NCBI GenBank assembly: GCA_017521985.1
Contig: JAFXAZ010000038.1
Coordinates: 30,712 to 94,711, forward strand
Source of the DNA: Lachnospiraceae bacterium
GTDB taxonomy: Bacteria > Bacillota > Clostridia > Lachnospirales > Lachnospiraceae
Length of the DNA: 64,000 nt
Direction of reading: 5' to 3'
Shown: piece after piece, positions 42,959 to 51,914 of the stretch
Layout: every line of letters starts with the position of its first letter
Numbering within the stretch: position 1 is the first letter of the stretch
The notes under the pieces: model-generated
Databases searched by the model: none
The model's input: the letters and a program-made list of their open reading frames with translations, nothing else
Told to the model about the DNA's origin: nothing
Made by a program: the position numbers and the translations under genes

Positions 42959-43177
42959 ATGACAAATATGGAAATTAAAGAGTTCAAAAAATTTGTAAGG
43001 GAAATCTTGGTGAAAAAATATCATATGAATGAAATAGAGGCTCAACGTGCTGTTCGCGATTCTTATATGTCAAAAGCGTTAGCTAGAGACAAAGATTTTG
43101 TAGAGCATGATACGGTAGAAGAATGGGCAGATTTTATTTATAATGAAGTAAATAAAAATAATTTATTGATGATGTAG
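42959..43177 (+). CDS. Small helical protein, possible partner of the DUF3990-like gene
   Basis: The 72-residue protein (MTNMEIKEFKKFVREIL...) is charged and helical, with no recognised domain. The GGTGAGG site lies upstream of the ATG; the longer open frame upstream overlaps the preceding remnant. Its position just after a DUF3990-like gene suggests a former antitoxin. Its 3' end and following hairpin are partly repeated at 44011-44065. Confidence 0.6.
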   Translation: MTNMEIKEFKKFVREILVKKYHMNEIEAQRAVRDSYMSKALARDKDFVEHDTVEEWADFIYNEVNKNNLLMM

Positions 43178-43181
43178 TGGC

Positions 43182-43222
43182 AAAGGCATATCAGGTGGAA
43201 ATACTTGATGTGCCTATTTTGT
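43182..43222 (+). terminator. Terminator after the small helical gene
   Basis: The stem AAGGCATATCA-GT / AC-TTGATGTGCCTA is followed by TTTTG. Confidence 0.6.
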
Positions 43223-43299
43223 GGTAATCAAAGATTGGTCGGGGAGGCGTAGGATTTGACGTTTACCTTGAGACCGCAACCAGAGATATCTCAAAATAG

Positions 43300-43329
43300 T
43301 TGCATAATAATTTTTAAAGGTGGTATAAT
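43300..43329 (+). promoter_or_regulatory. Promoter of the small membrane protein-vanZ pair
   Basis: TTGCAT (43300-43305) and consensus TATAAT (43324-43329) have an 18-nt spacer, 39 nt upstream of the small membrane gene. Confidence 0.65.
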
Positions 43330-43367
43330 CACATATATCTTTAGTAAACTAAGTTAAGGACAGTTAT

Positions 43368-43526
43368 ATGAAGGTTATATTGATTATATTTGGCATTTTA
43401 ATTGTTTTACTGACGTTTGTTATAGTTTGTTGCATCTATGCAAGTTCCGATGCAGACGACTATATGGATAAGATTACAAAAGAATTTTGTGATGATTCAG
43501 AAAGGGTTCATCGTGAAGAGTCGTAG
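43368..43526 (+). CDS. Small single-pass membrane protein
   Basis: The 52-residue product has one long hydrophobic helix (MKVILIIFGILIVLLTFVIV, residues 1-20, then CCIYASS) followed by a charged tail rich in Asp, Glu and Lys. The AAGGA site lies upstream. The 3' end overlaps the GTG start of vanZ by 14 nt, which implies translational coupling. No family is recognised. It may be a membrane anchor or regulator for the VanZ-like protein. Confidence 0.6.
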   Translation: MKVILIIFGILIVLLTFVIVCCIYASSDADDYMDKITKEFCDDSERVHREES

Positions 43527-43962
43527 TACTAAAATTTACATTACATTAACGATTGTTTGGACAATCATTATTTTTTCCTTTTCCCTTCAGCCGGCAGATA
43601 CTTCAAGCCAAGTGAGTTCCGGCTTTGGAAGATGGCTCATAGAAGTTTTTGCACCAAATTTTATAGATGAGTTCGAATCTATGTCGGAAGAGCAACTGGC
43701 ATACATACATTTTCTTTTACGCAAGTGCGCCCATTTTACGGAATATTTTATTCTGGGGGCGCTTGTTCTGTTGTCTCAGCGCCACGCCGGGATACGTCGC
43801 AAGATTTTCACCGGGCTTGTTATTTGTATGCTGGTGGCATCCGTGGATGAAACGATTCAGCTGTTTGTAAGCGGTCGCTCCGGGCAGATTTCAGATGTGT
43901 TGCTTGATACGGCAGGAGCAGCAGTTGGAAGCTTGGTGGTGAGAAGGATAAGCAGAGGATAA
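43513..43962 (+). CDS. VanZ family membrane protein
   Basis: The 149-residue protein has about four transmembrane helices and the VanZ signature: FSLQPADTSS, RKCAHFTEYFILGAL, and DETIQLFVSGRSGQISDVLLD. The founding member raises teicoplanin resistance; the biochemical role is unclear. The start is GTG within the end of the preceding small gene; the open frame further upstream has no ribosome site. Confidence 0.88.
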   Translation: MKSRSTKIYITLTIVWTIIIFSFSLQPADTSSQVSSGFGRWLIEVFAPNFIDEFESMSEEQLAYIHFLLRKCAHFTEYFILGALVLLSQRHAGIRRKIFTGLVICMLVASVDETIQLFVSGRSGQISDVLLDTAGAAVGSLVVRRISRG

Positions 43963-44010
43963 GAGAAATGGAAGTTCATCGATATTAAACATTAACGCTG
44001 CATAGTATTT

Positions 44011-44065
44011 GGATGATGTAGTGAAAGGCATATAAGATAGAAATTTATACTTGTGTATTTTCCTA
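44011..44065 (+). repeat. Degenerate duplicate of 43168-43222
   Basis: GATGATGTAGTG and AAGGCATAT segments reproduce the 3' end and hairpin of the small helical gene, with several substitutions. It sits directly upstream of the DUF262 operon promoter. Confidence 0.65.
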
Positions 44066-44079
44066 GAATAAAATATAAT
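44051..44079 (+). promoter_or_regulatory. Promoter of the DUF262/AAA operon
   Basis: TTGTGT (44051-44056) and consensus TATAAT (44074-44079) have a 17-nt spacer, 35 nt upstream of the first ATG. Confidence 0.65.
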
Positions 44080-44114
44080 AGTATAGAATACAAAAAAGGA
44101 TGGAGATTCTCTCT

Positions 44115-45260
44115 ATGATGAAGAATGAGCGTGATTTTCTCGAATATCTGGAGTTTTCAAAAAATGTAGAAGAGGAATATCTGGGTACGGAATTAGAAGC
44201 AGATGAAGCGGATGATATACAGGATGAGATGCCTTATAATGTTCAGGATATACGGGTAGATCAGAAGATGATTACGATATATCAGATTGAACATTTGATT
44301 AAATTAGAGATGTTGAATTTATCTCCGGAGTATCAGCGTAATCTTGTTTGGAATGAACAAAGAAAATCGGCTTTAATAGAATCTTTGTTATTAAGGATTC
44401 CTATCCCTGCTTTTTATCTCGATGAAGGTGCAGATGGCATCAAGAGTGTTATTGATGGAATGCAACGATTATCTACCATACATGAATTTTTAAATGATGA
44501 GTTTACATTAAAGAACATGCAGTATCTGGGCAGATGTGAAGGTATGACATTTAGCCAGTTGGATATTAAATTTCGATCAAGAATTGAAGAAACGATGCTG
44601 GCAGTTAATATTCTAGATGAAAGATGCCCACAAATGGTTAAATTTGATGTGTTTCGAAGAGTAAATACAGGAGGAGTTCCACTAAATCCACAAGAGATTA
44701 GAAATATAATGGCAAGTCCTGATACAAGAACACTTTTGAAGGAAATGGTAAATTCAAAGGAATTTTGCGAGGCTACCAAGTATAAGGTGAAAGATGTACG
44801 TATGGGGGCACAGGAATTATGCGTGAGATATTTGGCAATTTTGTTTAGTTATGATTGGGAGTACAGAGCGTTTAAGCAATATTTAGGGCTTTTGAAAATG
44901 ATGGATGCTGTCATTTTGATACTAAATAAAATGACCACAGAGGAGAGAGAGCAGGTTTTGTTGGAATTTAGAAGAGTTATGCTTCAGTGCCAATTAATTT
45001 TGGGGGAGAATTCTTTCACAAAATCAGGTAATCCTAAGATAAATAAGTCTTTATTTACAAGTTGGGCAGTTGCACTAAATTTTTTGAATTTAGATAATTT
45101 TATGCTTGAAAAAAATGCGGAGAAAATAAGGAAAATGTATAAAGAACAGTTGGTAGAGGGAAATGCATTTTATGATGCAGTTACTTCATCTACGGGTACC
45201 AAAAAAAATGTCCATTTTGCGCTTGAAACAGTGAGAAATATTTTAGAGGATTTTATATGA
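44115..45260 (+). CDS. DUF262 domain protein (GmrSD-type N-terminal domain)
   Basis: The 381-residue protein has the DUF262 motifs LSPEYQRNLVWN, IDGMQRLSTI (consensus DGQQRLTT, with Met for Gln) and FRRVNTGGVPLNPQEIRN. The DUF262 domain of GmrS/BrxU-type enzymes binds NTP and is linked to anti-phage nucleases. No DUF1524 HNH nuclease domain follows here, so a partner must act. The start is the ATG 9 nt after GGAG. The stop overlaps the ATPase start (ATGA). Confidence 0.85.
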   Translation: MMKNERDFLEYLEFSKNVEEEYLGTELEADEADDIQDEMPYNVQDIRVDQKMITIYQIEHLIKLEMLNLSPEYQRNLVWNEQRKSALIESLLLRIPIPAFYLDEGADGIKSVIDGMQRLSTIHEFLNDEFTLKNMQYLGRCEGMTFSQLDIKFRSRIEETMLAVNILDERCPQMVKFDVFRRVNTGGVPLNPQEIRNIMASPDTRTLLKEMVNSKEFCEATKYKVKDVRMGAQELCVRYLAILFSYDWEYRAFKQYLGLLKMMDAVILILNKMTTEEREQVLLEFRRVMLQCQLILGENSFTKSGNPKINKSLFTSWAVALNFLNLDNFMLEKNAEKIRKMYKEQLVEGNAFYDAVTSSTGTKKNVHFALETVRNILEDFI

Positions 45261-46336
45261 TTAAAAAAGTTGTGTTAAAAAATTTTAAATGTTTTTCAGA
45301 CGTAAGTTTAGAATTAGGGGGATTAACCATATTTGCAGGTGCAAATGCTGCTGGTAAATCATCTGTAATTCAAGCATTATTGTTAGCATCTTCTACAAGT
45401 CGTGAAAAAGGAAATAGTGTTGATGCGACAAAGGCAATTGGGATTGCAGTTGGAAATCCGAAAGCATTAATTTCTCAGAATAAAACAGAACTGGAAGATG
45501 CAGACTTCGAATTAATGTTGGAAGAAATGCACAATATTGTACATTTAAAATATTCTATTGATAAATTATCACCATTAAAATTATTGTTTAAAGGGTTGGG
45601 TATAAATCTACAAAGTCAGGTTTTTTATTTAAATGCAGAAAGATGTGGTCCTCGTATTTCTTATCCAGCAGGATATGAAGAGGGGATTCTGAGTGATGGA
45701 GCAAATGCAGCATATTTAATTGACCGTGCGGATATGCAACAAAGAAAAATTTCAGAAGGGTTGGCAGTTTCTGGATTGGTTACTAAATTTTCCATTCATG
45801 TGGAAGAGTGGTTGAATGTCATTTTAGGAGATGTTAATTTTTCGGTTTCTACTGATTTGATTAAATCATCTACAGATGTAAAGTACAAAAATACGTTAGT
45901 TGATGATGGTGTTTTACCAACTATGACAGGTTTTGGTATAAGTTATATTTTATCTGTTGTTACAGCCGGTTTGTGGTGTAGTTCCATGAGCGATGCAGTA
46001 TTGATTGTAGAAAATCCAGAAGCTCATTTGCATCCTGCAGCACAGAGTAGAATGGGGAAATTTTTGCAGTTAGTCGCTTCATCTGGAGTGCAGGTAATTA
46101 TTGAAACGCACAGTGAGCATATTATTGATGGAGTTAGAATTCAAGCAGCATGGCAAAAAGAAACCGAAAGAATAAAAATTAATTTCTTTACTAGTAAAGA
46201 TGGTAGAATCAACATCCAAGATATAAAAGTAAATGAACACGGTGAATTATCAGATTGGCCAGATGGCTTTTTTGATCAGAAAAGCCTGGATCTAAGGGAT
46301 TTATTCGTAATGAGGAGAAAAAATGCAGGTAAGTAA
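45257..46336 (+). CDS. AAA-family ATPase with DUF3696-like C-terminus (OLD/RecF-like)
   Basis: The 359-residue ABC-type ATPase has Walker A GANAAGKS (residues 28-35). Its Walker B region is VLIVENPEAHLHPAAQSRMG, and the switch His is in IETHSEHII. The ending INEHGELSDWP-type (NEHGELSDWPDGFFDQ) is typical of DUF3696. Such ATPases pair with effector proteins in anti-phage systems. It is the central gene of a three-gene operon, overlapping both neighbours (4 and 14 nt). Confidence 0.85.
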   Translation: MIKKVVLKNFKCFSDVSLELGGLTIFAGANAAGKSSVIQALLLASSTSREKGNSVDATKAIGIAVGNPKALISQNKTELEDADFELMLEEMHNIVHLKYSIDKLSPLKLLFKGLGINLQSQVFYLNAERCGPRISYPAGYEEGILSDGANAAYLIDRADMQQRKISEGLAVSGLVTKFSIHVEEWLNVILGDVNFSVSTDLIKSSTDVKYKNTLVDDGVLPTMTGFGISYILSVVTAGLWCSSMSDAVLIVENPEAHLHPAAQSRMGKFLQLVASSGVQVIIETHSEHIIDGVRIQAAWQKETERIKINFFTSKDGRINIQDIKVNEHGELSDWPDGFFDQKSLDLRDLFVMRRKNAGK

Positions 46337-47159
46337 TATTCTTGTAGAAGAAAGTTTTCGCTTTACAGAAGATAAACCTAGTATGCTCTATAGAGGCAAG
46401 GAGATAGATGCTTTAGATGGAATTGTGGATTACTGTAAAAGTATAAATGAAAAAATTAAGTTTGCAGATGATTTATACGAAGTATATGTTCAGGATAAGG
46501 TTATGTTAGCCGATTATCTTTATGCTGGGCAAGGTGATGGTCACGAAGATGATAAAAGACGAATAATGGAGATGCTGAGTAAGATGTGCCAATATGAATC
46601 TTCTCAGGATGGTGACACCACGATTCTGATATCCTTGGGTGAATATCCAGAATGTGTTTCTTGTTTTTGTGAGTACATTGATTATAGGCGTTTTATATTA
46701 TCTGGAATTCTGAATGTTCAGGAATATGAAGAATTTATGCATTCGTGTTTTCCAAATAGCTGTTTTGCCCGAAATATATTGAGCGAAATGCGATACATTG
46801 AAGATTTTTCAAAGAATGTAAAAGAAATTACAGATAGTTTATCTGTATTAGATGATGAGGCGCTTAAATTATATAAGGAACATCGTACGAATTTAAAAGA
46901 AGCGATGGATATTTTAACAGCTAGATTGATAGAGTGTTCACCTGACCCGGCACATGTTTCAGAACTTCTTTTTCCATTTATGTATGAGGAGCAAATGAAT
47001 GGAGAGAATGTTACTAAAGAAAAGATGGTGGTTTGTTCACCACATTTAAAGTTGATACGCAGAGATTCAAATTTGAGAATCTATTTCGAGTGGTGTGATA
47101 AAGATGTTGGAAAAGGTGAAAAGGTCTTAATTGGACGAATAGGGCGTCATCCCTATTAA
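46323..47159 (+). CDS. Uncharacterised third protein of the DUF262/AAA operon
   Basis: The 278-residue protein shows no domain I can name. It starts MQVSNILVEESFRF. Conserved-looking acidic and aromatic patches follow (GIVDYCKSINEKIKFADDLY), then a Cys/Tyr-rich middle, and it ends with FEWCDKDVGKGEKVLIGRIG. Overlap with the ATPase gene implies a shared function. It could be the nuclease or other effector, but no catalytic motif is visible. Confidence 0.6.
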   Translation: MQVSNILVEESFRFTEDKPSMLYRGKEIDALDGIVDYCKSINEKIKFADDLYEVYVQDKVMLADYLYAGQGDGHEDDKRRIMEMLSKMCQYESSQDGDTTILISLGEYPECVSCFCEYIDYRRFILSGILNVQEYEEFMHSCFPNSCFARNILSEMRYIEDFSKNVKEITDSLSVLDDEALKLYKEHRTNLKEAMDILTARLIECSPDPAHVSELLFPFMYEEQMNGENVTKEKMVVCSPHLKLIRRDSNLRIYFEWCDKDVGKGEKVLIGRIGRHPY

Positions 47160-47213
47160 TTATGTACATATAATTTTTGATGGCATAATTCTATAGAGGA
47201 AAGGAACATTTAT

Positions 47214-48992
47214 ATGAAACGAGAACAAATTTCAGACGAATTTAAATGGGATATGTCAGCCATCTATCCTTCTTTGGAGGCTTGGGAGGCGGACTATGCA
47301 AAGGCTGCAGGCAGTGTGGAATTAATTAAGAGTTTTCAGGGTACATTGGGTGAATCTGCTGAGCGTCTTTATGAAATGCAGAAATGTTATGATGAGATTA
47401 ATTTAATCGTTGAGAAGCTGCATGTGTATGCAAATCAGCATTTGCACGAAAATACAGCTGATGCTTTTTATCAGGGGCTGGTTGGTCGTGTGCAGGTGCT
47501 GGCTGTGCAGTTAATGGAGGCTTCTTCTTATATTGAACCGGAAATTCTTGCAATTCCGGAGGATGCATTAAAAGAGATGCTTGAGTCAGAGGTGTTGGCA
47601 AAGTATCACACATATTTTTCCAGATTGCTTCGCAAGAAAGCGCATGTGCTTTCTGGTGAAATGGAGGAGCTTTTAGCAGGCGCAAGCGAGGTTGGTGAAG
47701 GTGCCAGAGACATCTTTATGATGTTTAATAATGCAGATATTAAGTTCCCTACGATTACCGGTGAGGACGGCGAGCCTGTGGAAATTACCCATGGTAAGTA
47801 TGTAAGTTTATTGGAGAGTCAGGATAGAAGCGTAAGAGAAGCCGCATTTAAGGGGCTTTACGAGACGTATGGTAAGTTTATCAATACCCTTTCTGCAGTG
47901 TATCGTTCCAATGTAAAGCAGGCTTGTTTCTTTGCAAAGGCCAGAAAGTATTCTTCTTCTTTGGAAGCCGCCTTGGAGGGAAGTGCGATTCCTACCAGCG
48001 TGTATGACAATTTAATTGAAACTGTTCACAAGCATTTGCCGGCAATGCACAAATATGTATCTGTAAGAAAGAAAAAGCTGGGTGTGGACGAACTTCATAT
48101 GTATGATATTTACGTGCCGTTGCTTGCAGATGTGGACAAGAAAATTCCATATAAAGAAGCAAAAGAGATTGTTTTGGAAGGCTTACAGCCACTTGGACAG
48201 GATTATATTGAACTTTTGAAGGAAGGCTTTACGAACAGATGGATTGACGTCTATGAGAACGAAGGCAAGCGCAGCGGTGCTTATTCCTGGGGCGCATATG
48301 GTTCCCATCCATATGTATTGTTGAATTACAACGATACTTTAGATAATGTATTTACCCTTGCACATGAAATGGGACATGCCCTTCATTCCTATCACTCTGA
48401 CGAAGCGCAGGATTATATTTATGCAGGTTACAAGATTTTTGTAGCAGAAGTAGCATCCACCTGTAATGAGGCACTCCTCATCCACCATTTATTAAAGAAA
48501 TCCAAGGATGATACGGAAAGAGCGTACCTGCTCAACCACTTCTTAGAGCAGTTCAGGGGAACCGTATTCCGTCAGACGATGTTTGCAGAGTTTGAAAAAA
48601 TTGCTCACGCAAAAGCAGAAGCAGGCGAAACACTGACTTCAGAAGTGCTTTGTGATATTTATTACAACTTAAACAAGCAGTATTTTGGTGAAGACATGGT
48701 AGTAGACAAGGAAATTGCTCTGGAATGGGCTAGAATTCCGCACTTCTACACACCATTCTATGTATATCAATATGCAACCGGATTTTCTGCAGCCATTGCA
48801 ATCAGCACCAAAATCTTAAATGGAGAACCGGGTATTGTTGATAAATATAAAAAGTTCTTAAGTGGCGGTTCTTCCTTAGACTGTATCGATTTGCTTAAGC
48901 TTTGTGATGTTGACATGACCCAGAAAGAGCCTGTAGAAGAGGCACTGAAAGTGTTTGAGAGTACACTGGAAGAGTTTGCGAAACTGGTGTAG
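47214..48992 (+). CDS. pepF: Oligoendopeptidase F
   Basis: The 592-residue M3B zinc metallopeptidase cleaves oligopeptides in the cytoplasm. The zinc motif HEMGH lies in TLAHEMGHALHSYHSD, followed by the third ligand Glu in VAEVASTCNEALL. The length is typical (about 600). An AAAGGAAC site precedes the ATG. Composition returns here to that of the core genome, so this gene marks the end of the accessory island. Confidence 0.96.
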   Translation: MKREQISDEFKWDMSAIYPSLEAWEADYAKAAGSVELIKSFQGTLGESAERLYEMQKCYDEINLIVEKLHVYANQHLHENTADAFYQGLVGRVQVLAVQLMEASSYIEPEILAIPEDALKEMLESEVLAKYHTYFSRLLRKKAHVLSGEMEELLAGASEVGEGARDIFMMFNNADIKFPTITGEDGEPVEITHGKYVSLLESQDRSVREAAFKGLYETYGKFINTLSAVYRSNVKQACFFAKARKYSSSLEAALEGSAIPTSVYDNLIETVHKHLPAMHKYVSVRKKKLGVDELHMYDIYVPLLADVDKKIPYKEAKEIVLEGLQPLGQDYIELLKEGFTNRWIDVYENEGKRSGAYSWGAYGSHPYVLLNYNDTLDNVFTLAHEMGHALHSYHSDEAQDYIYAGYKIFVAEVASTCNEALLIHHLLKKSKDDTERAYLLNHFLEQFRGTVFRQTMFAEFEKIAHAKAEAGETLTSEVLCDIYYNLNKQYFGEDMVVDKEIALEWARIPHFYTPFYVYQYATGFSAAIAISTKILNGEPGIVDKYKKFLSGGSSLDCIDLLKLCDVDMTQKEPVEEALKVFESTLEEFAKLV

Positions 48993-49010
48993 GGAGAATG
49001 GTAACACATA

Positions 49011-49059
49011 AACCGGTGTAGAGTCTTATTAGATTATTAAGACTTTACACCGGTTTTGT
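49011..49059. terminator. Bidirectional terminator between pepF and aroC
   Basis: The long stem ACCGGTGTA-GAGTCTTA / TAAGAC-TTTACACCGGT ends in TTTTG on the plus strand. It serves both convergent genes. Confidence 0.85.
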
Positions 49060-49063
49060 TGTA

Positions 49064-50164
49064 CTATTTCTTATAAAATTCCTGAATCTTATCCAGTCTA
49101 GCCGTCATATTCAGAAGCAGTGCGTCCAGAATGGTAATTGCGGTCATAGACTCCATAACAACCACGGCACGTGGCACGATAATCGGGTCGTGGCGGCCTT
49201 TGATTTGGATTTCGATGTCTTCGTGAGCACGGTTTACGGTCTGCTGTGGGCAGAAAATAGATGGTGTTGGCTTTACGTAGGCGCGAATTATTACATCATC
49301 ACCGTCGCTCATGCCTCCGAGGATACCGCCTGCGTGATTGGTTTTCTTGGAAACGATGTCGTCATCCATATAGAAAGCGTCATTATTCTCAGAGCCATAT
49401 TGTGTGGCAACTTTCACACCATCACCGATTTCAACCGCCTTTACGGCACCGATACTCATGATTGCTTTGGCAAGATTTGCGTCTAATTTCTCAAAAACAG
49501 TATCCCCAAGTCCTGCCGGAAGACCGGTCACTTTACATTCCATGATACCGCCTACAGAGTCACAGTTGGCACGTGCAGTCTGCAAATATTCCATGGCTTT
49601 GGTGTTTGCATCTGCATCCGGCATCGCAGTGGGAAGCGCCAGGATATTGGCACGTTCAAATTTATCGTAATCGATAGCAATTTCCCCAATGGCGGTAGTG
49701 TAAGCGTATACATCAATTCCCATGGATTTTAAAATCTTGGAAGCAATAGCACCTGCTGCTACACGTCCGATAGTCTCCCGGCCGGAAGAACGTCCACCGC
49801 CTCTATAATCACGGAAACCATATTTTTCATCAAAGGTATAGTCTGCATGCCCCGGACGATAGTAGGATGCAATTTCAGAGTAATCGCCGCTTTTTTGAGA
49901 TGTATTGCGAACTATCATGGAAATAGGGGTGCCTGTGGTGCGTCCCTCAAAAACACCTGATAAAATTTCCACCTGATCTGCTTCCACGCGAGGGGTAGAA
50001 ATACTGGTTTGTCCGGGCTTACGGCGGTCTAATAATGCCTGAATATCATTCTCGGAGAGCATAAGCCCTGCCGGCACACCATCTACGACTACACCTAATG
50101 CCTTTCCATGGGATTCTCCCCAAGTTGTAATTCGAAATATATTTCCAAAAGAACTTCCTGCCAT
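49064..50164 (-). CDS. aroC: Chorismate synthase
   Basis: The 366-residue FMN-dependent enzyme makes chorismate from EPSP, the last shikimate step. The N-terminal signature GESHGKALGVVVDGVPAG (about residues 16-33) is clear, as are YRGGGRSSGRETIGRVAAGA and GCRHDP-type (GRHDPIIVPRAV). The gene stands alone on the minus strand, with its own promoter and a terminator shared with pepF. Confidence 0.97.
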   Translation of the reverse strand: MAGSSFGNIFRITTWGESHGKALGVVVDGVPAGLMLSENDIQALLDRRKPGQTSISTPRVEADQVEILSGVFEGRTTGTPISMIVRNTSQKSGDYSEIASYYRPGHADYTFDEKYGFRDYRGGGRSSGRETIGRVAAGAIASKILKSMGIDVYAYTTAIGEIAIDYDKFERANILALPTAMPDADANTKAMEYLQTARANCDSVGGIMECKVTGLPAGLGDTVFEKLDANLAKAIMSIGAVKAVEIGDGVKVATQYGSENNDAFYMDDDIVSKKTNHAGGILGGMSDGDDVIIRAYVKPTPSIFCPQQTVNRAHEDIEIQIKGRHDPIIVPRAVVVMESMTAITILDALLLNMTARLDKIQEFYKK

Positions 50165-50206
50165 ATTGGTTCTCCTTATCGATAGTAAGTTTAGATAATT
50201 ACATTT

Positions 50207-50235
50207 AATATATAATAATTAAAAAGTAAGTGCAA
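50207..50235 (-). promoter_or_regulatory. aroC promoter
   Basis: Minus-strand TTGCAC (50235-50230) and TATATT (50212-50207) are 17 nt apart. Confidence 0.6.
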
Positions 50236-50242
50236 GTTTCAT

Positions 50243-50271
50243 TTTACAAAAAGTTGGTTCTATGGTAAATT
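50243..50271 (+). promoter_or_regulatory. tgt promoter
   Basis: TTTACA (50243-50248) and TAAATT (50266-50271) have a 17-nt spacer. The leader is about 33 nt, too short for a preQ1 riboswitch. Confidence 0.5.
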
Positions 50272-50310
50272 ATATGTAGTTTTTATTAAATTTTTTATTT
50301 GGGAGATTGT

Positions 50311-51459
50311 ATGAGTAAAAAATACGAAATATTAAAAACAGAAGGTCGCGCGAAGCGTGCAGTATTCCATACGGTGCATGGTGATATACAGACTCCTGTT
50401 TTTATGAATGTAGGAACGGCGGCCGCAATCAAGGGTGCGGTAGCAACTTCTGATTTAGAGCAGATTAAGTGTCAGGTGGAGTTATCCAATACGTATCATC
50501 TGCATGTTCGTCCGGGCGACCAGGTAGTTAAAAAGATGGGCGGTTTACACAAGTTTATGTCTTGGGATAAGCCGATTTTGACCGACTCCGGCGGTTTTCA
50601 GGTGTTTTCTCTTGCAGGGCTTCGCAAGATTAAAGAAGAGGGCGTATATTTTAATTCTCACGTAGATGGCCGCAAGATTTTTATGGGGCCGGAAGAGAGT
50701 ATACAGATTCAGTCTAATCTGGCATCTACCATTGCCATGGCCTTTGATGAGTGCCCGAATGCCAAAGCGGACCGTAAGTATGTGCAGGACAGCGTCGAGC
50801 GTACTACACGTTGGTTGGAGCGTTGTCGTGTGGAAATGGCACGTTTGAATAGTTTGGAAGACACCATTAACCAAAATCAGATGTTATTTGGCATTAACCA
50901 GGGCGCAATTTTTGATGATATTCGTATCGAGCATGCCAAGATTATCAGCGAGATGGATTTAGATGGTTATGCACTGGGCGGTCTTGCAGTAGGTGAGAGT
51001 CACGAGGAAATGTATCATGTAATTGAAGAAACCGTACCATATCTGCCAAAGGAGAAGCCAACTTACCTTATGGGTGTAGGAACTCCGGCCAATATTTTGG
51101 AGGCGGTAGACCGAGGCGTGGATTTTTTTGACTGTGTATATCCAAGCCGTAACGGCCGTCATGGTCATGTTTATACCAATTTTGGCAAGATTAATTTGTT
51201 TAATGCCAAGTACGAGCTGGACGATAGACCGATTGAGCCCGGCTGCCAGTGCCCGGCATGTCAGCGTTATTCCAGAGCTTACATTCGTCATTTATTAAAG
51301 GCAAAAGAAATGCTGGGTATGCGTCTTTGTGTACTTCACAATTTGTATTTCTATAATACCATGATGGAAGAAATCCGTGCTGCATTGGATGCAGGTGAAT
51401 TTGCGGCATATAAGGCTCGTAAATTAGAGGGTCTTGCACGAGGCGGCATTATGGATTAA
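50311..51459 (+). CDS. tgt: tRNA-guanine transglycosylase (queuosine pathway)
   Basis: The 382-residue enzyme exchanges guanine-34 for preQ1 in tRNAs with GUN anticodons. The catalytic Asp region is LTDSGGFQVFSL and the second is DCVYPSRNGRHG. The zinc site CQCPACQRY plus His in LCVLHNLYF is complete. The ATG follows GGGAG; an ATG four codons upstream is less well placed. tgt followed by yajC is a common Clostridial order. Confidence 0.97.
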   Translation: MSKKYEILKTEGRAKRAVFHTVHGDIQTPVFMNVGTAAAIKGAVATSDLEQIKCQVELSNTYHLHVRPGDQVVKKMGGLHKFMSWDKPILTDSGGFQVFSLAGLRKIKEEGVYFNSHVDGRKIFMGPEESIQIQSNLASTIAMAFDECPNAKADRKYVQDSVERTTRWLERCRVEMARLNSLEDTINQNQMLFGINQGAIFDDIRIEHAKIISEMDLDGYALGGLAVGESHEEMYHVIEETVPYLPKEKPTYLMGVGTPANILEAVDRGVDFFDCVYPSRNGRHGHVYTNFGKINLFNAKYELDDRPIEPGCQCPACQRYSRAYIRHLLKAKEMLGMRLCVLHNLYFYNTMMEEIRAALDAGEFAAYKARKLEGLARGGIMD

Positions 51460-51499
51460 TTAAAAATTTATAAAACTTTCATTTTTTTATCGAAAAAGC

Positions 51500-51528
51500 T
51501 TGCGAGTGTGAAAGGAAATGTGTATATT
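51500..51528 (+). promoter_or_regulatory. yajC promoter
   Basis: TTGCGA (51500-51505) and TATATT (51523-51528) are separated by 17 nt. Confidence 0.55.
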
Positions 51529-51586
51529 AAATTTATGTGTGTAAAGTCTTACTACTTGGCTTTACTAGAGATTTAGGAGGAAGAAC

Positions 51587-51901
51587 ATGGGTATTTTATT
51601 AACAGCAGAGCAGGGCAGCATGGCAGGAAGCTTGATTTCTATGGTTTTAATGTATGCTATCATCATCGGTGCAATGTATTTCATCTTCTTAAGACCACAG
51701 AAGAAGGAACAGAAGAGATTACAGGCAATGATTGCTGCAGTTGAAATTGGTGACTACGTATTAACAAACAGCGGTTTCTACGGTACTATTATCGACGTTA
51801 CAGACGATACCGTTATCGTGGAATTCGGTAACAACAAAAACTGCCGTATCCCAATGCAGAAAACTGCAATTGCTCAGATTGAAAAAGCTGACGCAGAATA
51901 A
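51587..51901 (+). CDS. yajC: Preprotein translocase subunit YajC
   Basis: The 104-residue protein has one N-terminal transmembrane helix (about residues 11-33) and the family signature FIFLRPQKKEQKR directly after it. A small beta domain (VEIGDYVLTNSGFYGTI) follows. It associates with SecDF. It has a strong AGGAGG site, its own promoter and a terminator. Confidence 0.95.
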   Translation: MGILLTAEQGSMAGSLISMVLMYAIIIGAMYFIFLRPQKKEQKRLQAMIAAVEIGDYVLTNSGFYGTIIDVTDDTVIVEFGNNKNCRIPMQKTAIAQIEKADAE

Positions 51902-51914
51902 TAAGAATTATGAG

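Noticed and set aside
50165-50310. preQ1 riboswitch upstream of tgt
   Set aside because: The leader after the predicted start is about 33 nt and shows no preQ1 aptamer-like stem.
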